This document shows positions 7,702 through 14,817 of a DNA stretch of 14,817 bases, piece after piece. The position numbers and the translations under genes were made by a program. Source of the DNA: Bacillota bacterium (GTDB taxonomy: Bacteria > Bacillota > Sulfobacillia > JAJZIM01 > JAJZBP01). Where the stretch lies: contig JAJZBP010000021.1 in NCBI GenBank assembly GCA_021798855.1, forward strand, positions 1-14,817, written 5' to 3'. Numbering within the stretch: position 1 is the stretch's first letter; each line of letters opens with the position of its first letter. The notes under the pieces are model-generated. The model saw nothing but the letters and a program-made list of their open reading frames with translations, was not told the DNA's origin and ran no database searches.

Positions 7702-7730
7702 AAAACGTAATAGTGACGTCACTGTTATAT
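7702..7730. repeat. Palindrome-containing repeat, copy B
   Basis: Second copy of the 29-base repeat, same orientation. Its core TAATAGTGACGTCACTGTTA (7708-7727) pairs at 9 of 10 positions around its centre, more symmetrical than copy A. CCTGCGCGG follows both copies at different distances. It could be an operator, or the end of a small decayed mobile element; the sequence does not decide. Confidence 0.65.
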
Positions 7731-7964
7731 ATGGCCTCATTTTAGACCCTGCGCGGCCTTTTGTAAAGTCCGGCGGAGATCTCGGCAAATTCATACAATG
7801 GCTAAAAACGCGCTTTCTCTAAGTCTTTCTCCGCCCCGCTGAGAACCCCTTCGGATTTTTCGCCCGTCTTTGGTAGGATTTTGCCCACTGAGGTTCGGTC
7901 CCACCGCGTGGTTTTTGAACGCCGTCGAAGCCAAAAGACGCAGCCTGCGACCGAGGAGCTTGCC

Positions 7965-9479
7965 CTATCCCACCTCAACCCGGTTGCGCCCGCTCACCTT
8001 GGCGGCATAAAGCGCCCGGTCCGCCGCCTCCAGCAGACCCACGGCGCCGGCCACCTCCCCACCCAGGGACGACACACCCACGCTCACCGTGACCGGCACG
8101 GTCGTCTCCCCGACGGGCACGGGGCGGCCCTCCACGATTCGGCGCAGGCGTTCGGCGACGGCGACCGCCTGCGCCCGCTCCAACCCCGGCAGCAAAACGG
8201 TGAATTCTTCCCCGCCGTAGCGGGCGGTCACGTCCGAAGAACGACTGACCTCCCGCAGGATACCCCCCAAAGCCTCAAGGACGGCGTCCCCGGCCAGGTG
8301 GCCGAAAGTGTCGTTGACCTCCTTGAAATGGTCCAGGTCGAGGAGCAAGAGGGACAGGGGAAGGCGTTCCTCCAAACCCCGCTCCACCTCTTTTTCCAGG
8401 CGGAAGCGGAACTCCCGATGGTTCAAAAGGCCGGTGAGTCCGTCGTGGGTGGCCAAACCGGCGGCCAATTCCCGCAGCCGTCCGTTGTAGACCGCCATCC
8501 CCAGGGTCCAACCCAACGAGGTTGGAAATCTTCCCTCCCCATCGAGGTTGCCGGCATCCCCCGCAAGATAGAGCAGTCCCTCGACCCGCTCCTCGGAAAT
8601 CAGGGGCACGATCCGGCAGCGTTCCCCGGCCTGCGGCTTTATTCCCCAAAGGCACCGGCAGGAGCCCCCGAAGGCATTCCGGCAGTCAAGCGAGTCTTTT
8701 TCCCTGGCGGCGGCCACCCCGCAGGGACATTCGTCCAAGGAAAACTCCCTTCCTGGCACAGCCACGTCCCCCGCCGGCCCCCTCGCAGCCGCCAGCCTCA
8801 ATTTTCTGGTGGCGGGATCCACGAGGCAGATCCAGCCCGTGGGGTCAACCTCACACCGTTTGCCCAAACCGCTCAGGAGGTAATCCAAAGCAGCCTGCAA
8901 CAAACCGTTCAATTCCCCGGGGTGGCTGAGGAGGGCGGCCACCCCGTAGGCGATGGACAGTTCCAGAGTGCGCTCCTCCACTTTTTCTTCCATTTCCTGC
9001 GCCAAATTGCGCAAAGACAGGTAGAGTTGGTTGGCCAGCACGGCGGCCACCGCGAACAGGGCAACGCGCAGTAAGAAGTGCGGGCTGCCGGCGGGTGTGA
9101 ACAGCAGGTTGGCCAGGGCGACCATGCCGACCGCCGCCGCCAGAGCCCCGCCGCGGTAGTAAAGGCCGGCGATGAAGACCACGAAGAAGAAGAGATCCTC
9201 CACGGGCAGTCCCAGCAACACCCCGGTGGCGATCTGGGCCGAGGCCACTCCGGTGACCACCAGGAAAACTTCGGAAGGCCACCTCCCCCAGGGCAGTTGA
9301 TGAATGACGGCGGCGGTGAACAGCGAGACGGCAAGCAAGACTAAAATGGAAGGCTCCTGCCAAAGTGACACCGAGAAAGTGAGCCAAACCAGAACCAATA
9401 GGACGCTGCCGGCATACAACCAAACGACGAATTGTCGCAGGCGGGTCCGATATTCCTCCAACTCCCGGCCGGCGTTCAT
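7965..9479 (-). CDS. Membrane diguanylate cyclase (six-helix membrane region, GAF, GGDEF)
   Basis: A 504-residue protein expected to make cyclic di-GMP from two GTP at the membrane. Residues 15-155 hold about six hydrophobic helices, 156-178 a charged coiled stretch (LAQEMEEKVEERTLE), 180-335 a GAF domain, and 345-504 the GGDEF domain. The active site reads GGEEF (422-426) with DLDHFKEVND at 381-390, and the product-inhibition I-site RSSD (413-416) lies at the canonical five-residue distance, so it looks active and feedback-controlled. The GAF domain has an unusual set of cysteines (251, 253, 266, 274, 276, 288), starting with CPCG. The ATG at 9479 is chosen because the sequence from here aligns with the paralogue next door; an in-frame ATG at 9581, overlapping the stop of that paralogue (TGATG), would add 34 residues and is a real alternative by coupling. 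The long in-frame extension to 10004 overlaps the neighbouring gene and is rejected. Confidence 0.88.
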   Translation of the reverse strand: MNAGRELEEYRTRLRQFVVWLYAGSVLLVLVWLTFSVSLWQEPSILVLLAVSLFTAAVIHQLPWGRWPSEVFLVVTGVASAQIATGVLLGLPVEDLFFFVVFIAGLYYRGGALAAAVGMVALANLLFTPAGSPHFLLRVALFAVAAVLANQLYLSLRNLAQEMEEKVEERTLELSIAYGVAALLSHPGELNGLLQAALDYLLSGLGKRCEVDPTGWICLVDPATRKLRLAAARGPAGDVAVPGREFSLDECPCGVAAAREKDSLDCRNAFGGSCRCLWGIKPQAGERCRIVPLISEERVEGLLYLAGDAGNLDGEGRFPTSLGWTLGMAVYNGRLRELAAGLATHDGLTGLLNHREFRFRLEKEVERGLEERLPLSLLLLDLDHFKEVNDTFGHLAGDAVLEALGGILREVSRSSDVTARYGGEEFTVLLPGLERAQAVAVAERLRRIVEGRPVPVGETTVPVTVSVGVSSLGGEVAGAVGLLEAADRALYAAKVSGRNRVEVG

Positions 9480-9580
9480 TGGCGCGGACCGTCCCCCCCT
9501 CCGGCCGGCAAGGTTGGCGAACCGGCGGGGGCCGCTCATGGCGCGAAAACACGACGCGGAAACACGGAAAATTCGCCTCA

Positions 9581-11146
9581 TCACCGCGATTCGGCCACCT
9601 CGACAGGTTCCCTTTTCGCCACCTCCACCCGGTTGCGCCCGGCGGCCTTGGCGGCGTAAAGCGCCCCGTCCGCGGCTTCCAGGAGGCCGGCCGCGTCCCC
9701 CGTTTCCCCGTCCAGCGTGGCCACCCCGATACTGACGGTGACCGCAACGGTGTTCCCCTTGAGGAGAAAGGCCTGCCTGTCCAGCGCCTGTCGCAGACGC
9801 TCCGCCACTGCGGCAGCCCCAACCTGATCCAACTCCGGCAACAGCACGGCGAACTCCTCGCCCCCGTACCGGGCCGCCACGTCGGAGGCACGGCAGTTTT
9901 CCTGCAACAGTTGTCCCAGGAATTTGATGACCAGGTCCCCCTGGGAATGGCCATAGGTGTCGTTGATCCGCTTGAAGTGGTCGATGTCCAAGAGTAAAAG
10001 ACAAAGGGGACGCTTATAACGGGCGGCCCGTTCCCCCTCTTCCCGCAGCCGGGACCAAAACTCCCGGTGGTTGAGCAGGCCGCTCAGGGCGTCGTGGTTG
10101 GCCAGGGCCACCAATTCGTCCCGCAGCCGGGCGTGGTGAACGGCTTCACCCAGGCTTTTCCCCAAGGACAACAAGAATAAGCGTTCTTCCTCGGCGAAAG
10201 GATATGCCGGCGGCAATTGAAGCAGGAGTGAGCCCTCCCGCCGCTCATCGGAAACCAGGGGAACCGTCACCAGTGACCACCCCGCGGCCAGGGTTTTGGC
10301 GCAAAGGCCGCAGTGGTCACCCTCCCGCCCAGCCCGGGGGGCGCCCACCCGAACGATTTCTCCGGAGAGGGCGGCCGCACCGGCCGGACAACCGGTGGCC
10401 GCCATCTCCTCCTTCGCCTCCGGCAACCCCGCCGGCAACCCCCACCCGGCCACCAGACGGACGGTCTCCTCGGTCTTGTCCAACAGGAAGACCGCCGCGC
10501 CGGTTTCGTCCGATCCCGTCTTTCCCCGGCCCAATTCGGCCACGAGCCGGCGCAGAGCCTCGGTCATCAGGGTCGGCAGGTCGCCGGGCCGGCTCAACAG
10601 GTCGGCCAAGCCGTAGGAGAAGTTCAATTGGGCGGTCCGCTCCTCCACCTGCACCTCCAGGTGGTGCGACAAACGGCGAACCGCAGCCAGCAGGTAATAG
10701 GCGAAGAAGACAATCAAGACGATGACCACGCCGTGGAGCAGGAAATCAAGCGGCGATAGTTCGAGGTAGTTCAAAAACAATAACCAAGCCACGGCGAACG
10801 CGAGATACCAACCCTGAAAGCGCAGGCCGGCAACCAGGGCCACCAGGAAAAAAAGATCGCCGGCGGGGACTCCCATCCAAACCACCAAGGCCACCTGGAC
10901 GCTGGCCAGGAGATACACGCCCAGGTAGGCCTCGGGCCGCCAGCGTTCCCACGGCAAAAGACGCGCCAAGGCGGCTGTGCCCAGGGCCGAGAGGATGACG
11001 ACCGTGAGGTATGGTGTCTCGGGAGTGGGCTTGACCAAAAAAAGCCAGAGGATCCCCCCCGCCACCGCCCCCAAGTACAGCCAGACCGCGCCGCGGCGCA
11101 TCTGGAGGCGATATTCCTCCACCACACTCTTCACGCGCTCATCCAT
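9581..11146 (-). CDS. Membrane diguanylate cyclase, paralogue of the downstream gene
   Basis: A 521-residue protein with the same plan as its neighbour: about six membrane helices (residues 18-155), coiled linker HHLEVQVEERTAQL (161-174), GAF (178-340) and GGDEF (350-521). The active site is GGEEF (428-432) with DIDHFKRIND (387-396), and the I-site RASD (419-422) is at the right distance. The GAF keeps only part of the cysteine set of the paralogue: Cys253 in GCPAG and Cys279/282 in HCGLC. The start at 11146 has a strong Shine-Dalgarno; the frame is open further up to 11257 but the extra part is Arg/Gly-rich and unlike protein. It is the first gene of a two-gene unit, and its stop lies 101 bases before the chosen start of the second. 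The pair probably arose by tandem duplication and then diverged in the sensory part. Confidence 0.9.
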   Translation of the reverse strand: MDERVKSVVEEYRLQMRRGAVWLYLGAVAGGILWLFLVKPTPETPYLTVVILSALGTAALARLLPWERWRPEAYLGVYLLASVQVALVVWMGVPAGDLFFLVALVAGLRFQGWYLAFAVAWLLFLNYLELSPLDFLLHGVVIVLIVFFAYYLLAAVRRLSHHLEVQVEERTAQLNFSYGLADLLSRPGDLPTLMTEALRRLVAELGRGKTGSDETGAAVFLLDKTEETVRLVAGWGLPAGLPEAKEEMAATGCPAGAAALSGEIVRVGAPRAGREGDHCGLCAKTLAAGWSLVTVPLVSDERREGSLLLQLPPAYPFAEEERLFLLSLGKSLGEAVHHARLRDELVALANHDALSGLLNHREFWSRLREEGERAARYKRPLCLLLLDIDHFKRINDTYGHSQGDLVIKFLGQLLQENCRASDVAARYGGEEFAVLLPELDQVGAAAVAERLRQALDRQAFLLKGNTVAVTVSIGVATLDGETGDAAGLLEAADGALYAAKAAGRNRVEVAKREPVEVAESR

Positions 11147-11155
11147 TCCGGCCGT

Positions 11156-11163
11156 CCTCCTCC
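11156..11163 (-). promoter_or_regulatory. Ribosome binding site of the upstream diguanylate cyclase
   Basis: GGAGGAGG on the minus strand, 9 bases before the ATG at 11146. It decides the start against the longer open frame that reaches 11257. Confidence 0.75.
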
Positions 11164-11365
11164 GCCTCCGTCCCCGTTGGCCGCGTTGTCCCCCGCTTCC
11201 CCCCAATTTGCGCCAACACACCGACCACAGCCAAGGAACCGACGAACTTAAAACCATAGCTCAAAATCGCAAGATGATTCCTGTTATAATTCTGGCCGCC
11301 GAAGCCCGAATCCTGCCGAACCGGCGCAGATCGGCGCGAACTGTGACCCGAACGCCGCCGTAAGC

Positions 11366-11389
11366 AAAACTCCCCCCAAATGGGGGGAG
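11366..11389 (-). terminator. Intrinsic terminator of the DUF4015 gene
   Basis: On the minus strand an 8-base-pair perfect stem CTCCCCCC / GGGGGGAG (11382-11389 with 11370-11377) encloses a four-base loop and is followed by TTTTGCTT. It lies about 80 bases after the stop of the DUF4015 gene and before the diguanylate cyclase genes, separating the two units. The T run is short, but the stem is strong. Confidence 0.75.
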
Positions 11390-11395
11390 CCGCCG

Positions 11396-11462
11396 CCCGA
11401 GCCCGGTCCCGGAGCCCGAGCCCCGAGCCCGGTCCCGTACCCGCCGCCCGTACCCGCCGCCC
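11396..11462. repeat. GC-rich short tandem repeats in the 3' region of the DUF4015 gene
   Basis: Two exact copies of CCCGAGCCCGGTCCC (11396-11410 and 11422-11436) are followed by two exact tandem copies of GTACCCGCCGCCC (11437-11449 and 11450-11462). The block lies between the stop codon and the terminator, is strongly C-rich on the plus strand, and encodes nothing recognisable. Confidence 0.75.
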
Positions 11463-11470
11463 GGTCCGAA

Positions 11471-12742
11471 TCAGGGTATATTGTAAACGCAGGCCGGGTT
11501 CCACACCATCCACTGGTTGTAGCCGGCGTTCTTGACCGCCCGCACCTGGGCCTGCAATTGGGCGGCCCCGTAGTTCACCCCCCAGAGGGAAAAGTCCTGA
11601 ATCCAGGGAACGAAGTCCACCGCCGGACCGTTCGTCAGCCGCAGGCGAGCGGTGTGAACGCTCTTATAAACTACCGTGTACGGATGCAGGGCGGGGTTGG
11701 CCAAGCCGAAGCTGCCGTTCGCGTACAAAGACGGGTAGGTCATCGGCGAAATGATGTTCACCGCCCCGGCCACCGGCAGGAGTTCCTGCCCTATCCCCAA
11801 GTCGTTGTGAGCCACCGTCACCAGACCGAAGACGTCGGCCCCCACCTCAACCCCGTAGGGCGCCAGTTTCCGGTCGGCATAACGCAGGAAGGAACTGATC
11901 ACCTCCGCCGGCACCACCCGCGAAGTGTAATCCGGATAAACGAGCCCCGCATGGTTCCCGTCGGCAGGAAAACGAACGTAGTCGAACTGGATCTCCTGAA
12001 ATCCCACGGCCGCCGCCTGCTTGGCCACGTCCACGACGTAGCGCCAGTTGGCCCGGTTATACGGGTCCAGCCACGCCTCCCCCATGCTGTCATGCCAAAG
12101 ACCCCCGCCCGCGGCCTGCACCGCCTGACCGGGATGCGCCGCGGCATACACCGGATCCTTGAAAGTGACAATCCGCCCGATGGCGTAAATGTGGTTCGCC
12201 TTCAGCGTCTTCAGGAGGGCGCCGATGTTCGTAATCTGGGACGAATCCGCCCCCGCCGCCTTGGCTGCCGGCAGGTTCATCTGCCAGGTGATGTTCCCGG
12301 CGTCATCCTTGACGTTGATCACCACGGCGTTCATTCCGGCGGCCTTGAGTTGGGTGATCAGCCCCGGCATCCGGCTCGACCCGGCCACATATCCCGTGAG
12401 GAAGATCCCTCGGATGCCGCCGGCCGGCGGCAGGTTTCGCGCCGCCACCGTTCCCTTGGTGTAGCCGGGCGGAGCGACCGGCACGCTTGAACCGGAAGCA
12501 TAAACCGCCGACGTCACCTGGTTGTTCCCAGAACCCCCTTGTTTGTTTGGGGGCGCCTTGGCGGCGCTGGGGGCCGTTTTGGTCTTCCCCCGTTCAGCCG
12601 GCTTACCCGTAGCCGACGGCGCCCGCCCTTTCACCGTATGTCCTGCCGGAGAGGCCAGGAAATACCAACCCAATCCCCCCCCCGCCAAGACGACCAACAA
12701 AAGACCGGCGAACAACGCATTGCGAACATCCCTGGTCAACAA
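11471..12742 (-). CDS. Membrane-anchored DUF4015 putative glycoside hydrolase
   Basis: A 423-residue protein. Residues 9-30 form one membrane helix or uncleaved signal anchor; 35-105 are a low-complexity Ala/Pro/Lys/Ser linker, placing the rest outside the membrane. Residues 108-423 match the DUF4015 barrel, related to glycoside hydrolases: GIRGIFLTGY (109-118), NAVVINVKDDAGNITW (138-153), AIGRIVTFKDP (187-197), AWLDPYNRANWRYVVDVA (223-240), EIQFDYVRFP (250-259) with Asp254 a probable catalytic or structural acid, then VGADVFG and ISPMTYPS. The true substrate is unknown; a cell-wall or exopolysaccharide role is inference only. The start is a TTG at 12742 with GGAGAGGG (12757-12750) seven bases upstream; a second TTG follows immediately. 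It is a single-gene unit, divergent from the adaptor gene across a 206-base gap and closed by a terminator. Confidence 0.87.
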   Translation of the reverse strand: MLTRDVRNALFAGLLLVVLAGGGLGWYFLASPAGHTVKGRAPSATGKPAERGKTKTAPSAAKAPPNKQGGSGNNQVTSAVYASGSSVPVAPPGYTKGTVAARNLPPAGGIRGIFLTGYVAGSSRMPGLITQLKAAGMNAVVINVKDDAGNITWQMNLPAAKAAGADSSQITNIGALLKTLKANHIYAIGRIVTFKDPVYAAAHPGQAVQAAGGGLWHDSMGEAWLDPYNRANWRYVVDVAKQAAAVGFQEIQFDYVRFPADGNHAGLVYPDYTSRVVPAEVISSFLRYADRKLAPYGVEVGADVFGLVTVAHNDLGIGQELLPVAGAVNIISPMTYPSLYANGSFGLANPALHPYTVVYKSVHTARLRLTNGPAVDFVPWIQDFSLWGVNYGAAQLQAQVRAVKNAGYNQWMVWNPACVYNIP

Positions 12743-12882
12743 GCAATAACCCTCTCCATTCGCTTTTTTTCTTCATTAAGGAACAAGCTTTTCGACGAAT
12801 TCCCCCATAACCCTTTTCCGTTGCCAAAACCAAAAAATACCCGGATCAGTTTACAAAGAAATCACACTATCCGCGTTGTCTT

Positions 12883-12909
12883 TTGACCGCCGTCGGTTAT
12901 TATTATAAT
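12883..12909 (+). promoter_or_regulatory. Probable sigma-A promoter of the adaptor/ABC operon
   Basis: TTGACC (12883-12888) and a perfect TATAAT (12904-12909) are separated by 15 bases, slightly short of the ideal 17. The -10 lies about 40 bases before the ATG of the adaptor gene, within an AT-rich stretch of the divergent gap. The rest of the gap (12743-12882) must hold the DUF4015 promoter, but no convincing -35/-10 pair was seen there. Confidence 0.6.
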
Positions 12910-12948
12910 GTTATTTAAGGCACTAAAGTTCATAGAGGAGGCAAGCCC

Positions 12949-14409
12949 ATGTCGGTCAAAGTAAGGAAAGCGCCCCTGTTGGTGAAGGTAGGCATCCTCG
13001 TCGTCGCGGTGCTCGTCGCGGGCGGCGCCTACCTCCATTTCGCCGCTCCCGCGGCAAGCCGCCAAACCTTGCCCACCTTCACCGTCCAGCGCGGCACCAT
13101 CCAACAGACCGCCCAAGCGCCGGCCACGGTCGTTCAGCCGGCCACCGTCAACCTGACTTTCCCGGCCAGCCAGGCCACACCCATCCTGACCTACCTGAAC
13201 GTCCAACCCGGAGACCCGGTGACGGCCGGTCAGGTGATCGCCAAGGAGGACGCCTCCCTTCTGGACCAGAACGTGCTCCAGGCCCAGGCCTCCCTGTCCG
13301 CCGCCAAGGCCAACCTGGAGAAACTGACCGAATCCATCAGTCCCCAGACCCTGGCCACCTACAAGGCCCAGTTGGAGCAGGCCGACGCCGCCTGGCAGGC
13401 CGCCCAAGCCGCCAACCAACAGAGTCAGGCCGACGACCAAAGCAAGATCCAGGCCGACCAGCAGAGCCTGCAAAACGACCAAAACACTCTGGCCGGGGCG
13501 GAAAACCTGGCCGGGTTCGAGAACGGCCAGCCCATCCAAACCAAGACCGTGGTGAGCGACGAGGCCACCGTGGCCATGGACAAGACCAACCTGCTCTCCG
13601 ACCAGAACGCCCTTGCTTCGCTGGCGAGCTCCCTGGCCCAGGCCAAGGCCGCCCACGACCTGGCGGTGGCCCAGTACAACCAGAACATCGCGCCCCCCGA
13701 CCCGGCGGCCGTGGCGGCCGCCGCGGCCGCGGTGGAACAGGCCCAGGCCGGTTTGGCCTCCTCCCGGCTGAACGCCGCCAAAGCCACCATGGCGGCCCCT
13801 TTCACCGGGATCATCAGCGCCGTCAATTACACCGTGGGCGACGTGGTCACCGCCGCCACGCCGGTGGTGACCCTGGTGCCGACCGGCGGCAACCTCCAAC
13901 TCCACGCCGAGGTCAGCGAGGCCAACATTGCCCAGGTGCAGGTGGGGCAGGCGGCCGTCTTCGTCCCCGACGCCAATCCCGCCGACTCCATCCCCGGCCG
14001 GGTGGAGGCCGTCTCCACCTCGCCCACCGTCACCCAAAACGTGACCCAGTACCAGATCACCGTTTCCCTCCCCGCCCCCTCGCTGCACGTGACCTTGGTT
14101 CCCGGCATGACCGGCACCGTGAACATCACCGTGGCCCAGGCCAAGAATGCCCTCTACGTCCCAACCACCGCCCTCTTGACCGGCGTTCAGCCGGCGGTTT
14201 ACGTGGTCGGACGCAAGGACGGCTACCGGAAAAAAGCGGTTTCCACCGGCCTTTACAACGGCAACGACGTCCAGATCACCTCCGGCCTGCGCTCCGGTCA
14301 GAAGATCCTGGCTTACGCCTACCTCCCCGGCAGCAACGGCGGTGGCAGCGGCAACGGCGGCGCCAAAGGCGGCGGGGCTCCGAAATTCTTCCGGGCGCTG
14401 CACGGCTGA
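12949..14409 (+). CDS. MacA/HlyD-family periplasmic-type adaptor (membrane fusion) protein
   Basis: A 486-residue adaptor that would couple a MacB-type ABC exporter to the outside of the membrane. Residues 10-32 are a membrane anchor. The first half-lipoyl segment is LNVQPGDPVTAGQVIAKED (84-102), followed by a long Ala/Gln-rich coiled-coil hairpin (about 105-275), the second half-lipoyl segment MAAPFTGIISAVNYTVGDVV near 282-301, a beta-barrel (LHAEVSEANIAQVQVGQAAV) and a membrane-proximal domain (ALYVPTTALL ... GLRSGQKILAY). The tail is a Gly/Ser/Asn-rich stretch ending FFRALHG. The start is fixed by GAGGAGG (12935-12941) seven bases upstream. The stop overlaps the ATG of the ABC ATPase (TGATG), so the two are translationally coupled. 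The substrate cannot be told; peptides, antibiotics or lipids are typical of the family. Confidence 0.9.
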   Translation: MSVKVRKAPLLVKVGILVVAVLVAGGAYLHFAAPAASRQTLPTFTVQRGTIQQTAQAPATVVQPATVNLTFPASQATPILTYLNVQPGDPVTAGQVIAKEDASLLDQNVLQAQASLSAAKANLEKLTESISPQTLATYKAQLEQADAAWQAAQAANQQSQADDQSKIQADQQSLQNDQNTLAGAENLAGFENGQPIQTKTVVSDEATVAMDKTNLLSDQNALASLASSLAQAKAAHDLAVAQYNQNIAPPDPAAVAAAAAAVEQAQAGLASSRLNAAKATMAAPFTGIISAVNYTVGDVVTAATPVVTLVPTGGNLQLHAEVSEANIAQVQVGQAAVFVPDANPADSIPGRVEAVSTSPTVTQNVTQYQITVSLPAPSLHVTLVPGMTGTVNITVAQAKNALYVPTTALLTGVQPAVYVVGRKDGYRKKAVSTGLYNGNDVQITSGLRSGQKILAYAYLPGSNGGGSGNGGAKGGGAPKFFRALHG

Positions 14410-14817
14410 TGAAAACAGTAATCGCCCTGTCGGGCATCACGAAAACCTACCACCCGGCCCGCGACGTGGAAGTCCCCGTGCTGCGCAGCATCGACCTCGT
14501 CGTGGTCGAGGGCGAATACGTGGCCATCATGGGGCCGTCCGGTTCCGGCAAATCCACCATGCTGAACATCATCGGTTGCATGGACGTGGCCGATTCCGGC
14601 CGTTACCTCCTGGACGGCGAGGAGGTTTCGCGCCTGAACGACGACCAACTGGGAGCCATCCGCAACAAGAACCTGGGTTACGTTTTCCAAAGCTTCAACC
14701 TCCTCGCCCGGGCCAGCGCCCTGGAAAACGTGGAACTGCCCCTTTTGTATTCCGGCGCATCGCCGAAAGAGCGGCACCGCCGGGCGGTGGCCGCCTTGGA
14801 ATCGGTCGGCCTGGGAG
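14409..14817 (+). CDS. MacB/LolD-type ABC transporter ATPase, 3' partial
   Basis: The first 136 residues are in the window; the gene runs off the right edge. Walker A is GPSGSGKST (42-50), the Q-loop is YVFQSFNLL (91-99), and GCMDVADSG and ENVELPLLY are typical of the MacB/LolD/FtsE-like group. The signature (LSGGQ), Walker B and H-loop lie beyond the end. The ATG at 14409 shares its A with the TGA of the adaptor gene. A permease with an FtsX/MacB extracytoplasmic domain is expected next, either fused or as a separate gene. Confidence 0.92.
   Translation, partial: MKTVIALSGITKTYHPARDVEVPVLRSIDLVVVEGEYVAIMGPSGSGKSTMLNIIGCMDVADSGRYLLDGEEVSRLNDDQLGAIRNKNLGYVFQSFNLLARASALENVELPLLYSGASPKERHRRAVAALESVGLG

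Larger units (their letters stand above)
7302..7964. other. Intergenic region between the diguanylate cyclases and folD
   Basis: About 660 bases without a supportable gene; short open frames here resemble nothing I recognise and have proline/arginine-rich, shadow-like content. It contains two copies of a 29-base repeat built on a palindrome, a third GACGTCAC at 7375-7382, and a possible hairpin around 7459-7482 (GCCGC paired with GCGGC). AT-rich patches near 7411-7445 and 7700-7745 stand out from the GC-rich surroundings and are the likely sites of the folD promoter. I see no clear terminator for the diguanylate cyclase pair and no RNA gene. Confidence 0.6.

Noticed and set aside
7892..7904. 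GGTTCGGTCCCAC resembling a tRNA T-arm
   Set aside because: No matching acceptor stem, D-arm or anticodon arm can be built around it.
7881..9074. 397-residue plus-strand open frame
   Set aside because: Antisense shadow of the diguanylate cyclase; no recognisable motifs.
9581..10004. Long N-terminal extension of the second diguanylate cyclase up to 10004
   Set aside because: It overlaps the GGDEF domain of the upstream paralogue in another frame; the protein homologous to the paralogue begins at 9479.
11139..11513. 124-residue minus-strand open frame between the DUF4015 gene and the cyclase
   Set aside because: It runs through the terminator hairpin and GC-rich repeats and shows no protein-like features.
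12862..14403. 513-residue open frame on the minus strand, Gly/His/Val-rich
   Set aside because: It is fully antisense to the adaptor gene, which has a strong ribosome binding site and clear family domains; the composition is a mirror of its codon bias.

Overview
The window looks like a chromosomal piece of a GC-rich Bacillota, most likely a Moorella/Desulfotomaculum-type clostridial lineage. The main reason is the gene order hdrC-hdrB-hdrA-mvhD-metV-metF behind folD. From memory, this is the arrangement of the hexaheteromeric methylene-tetrahydrofolate reductase of Moorella-like acetogens and some related sulfate reducers. No tRNA, rRNA, CRISPR array or intact insertion sequence was seen.

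Layout. (1) Bases 1-1751, plus strand: the 3' part of a protein with two universal-stress-like domains fused to a GT81 glucosyl-3-phosphoglycerate synthase. (2) Bases 1809-7301, minus strand: folD followed by the hdrCBA-mvhD-metVF cluster. folD, hdrC and metV have open frames. hdrB, hdrA, mvhD and metF are broken by internal deletions, frameshifts and one in-frame stop, although every start/stop overlap between neighbours is still in place. (3) Bases 7302-7964: a non-coding gap with two near-identical 29-base repeats, each centred on a TGACGTCA palindrome. (4) Bases 7965-11146, minus strand: two tandem paralogous membrane diguanylate cyclases (six-helix membrane region, GAF, GGDEF). (5) Bases 11366-12742, minus strand: a membrane-anchored DUF4015 putative glycoside hydrolase, a GC-rich tandem-repeat 3' region and a strong intrinsic terminator. 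(6) Bases 12883-14817, plus strand: a promoter, a MacA/HlyD-type adaptor and the start of a MacB-type ABC ATPase, cut by the window end.

The main result is the state of the hdr/met cluster. Protein similarity remains strong on both sides of each lesion, so the decay looks recent. The missing pieces include nearly all of the MetF catalytic barrel, the first cysteine-rich CCG domain of HdrB, and about 200 residues of HdrA. As it stands the locus cannot make the six-subunit reductase. folD, which also serves biosynthetic one-carbon metabolism, keeps an open frame. The other genes, more than 8 kb in total, carry no visible frameshift, so poor base quality across the whole window is unlikely. All family comparisons here are from memory of typical sequences, not from a search.
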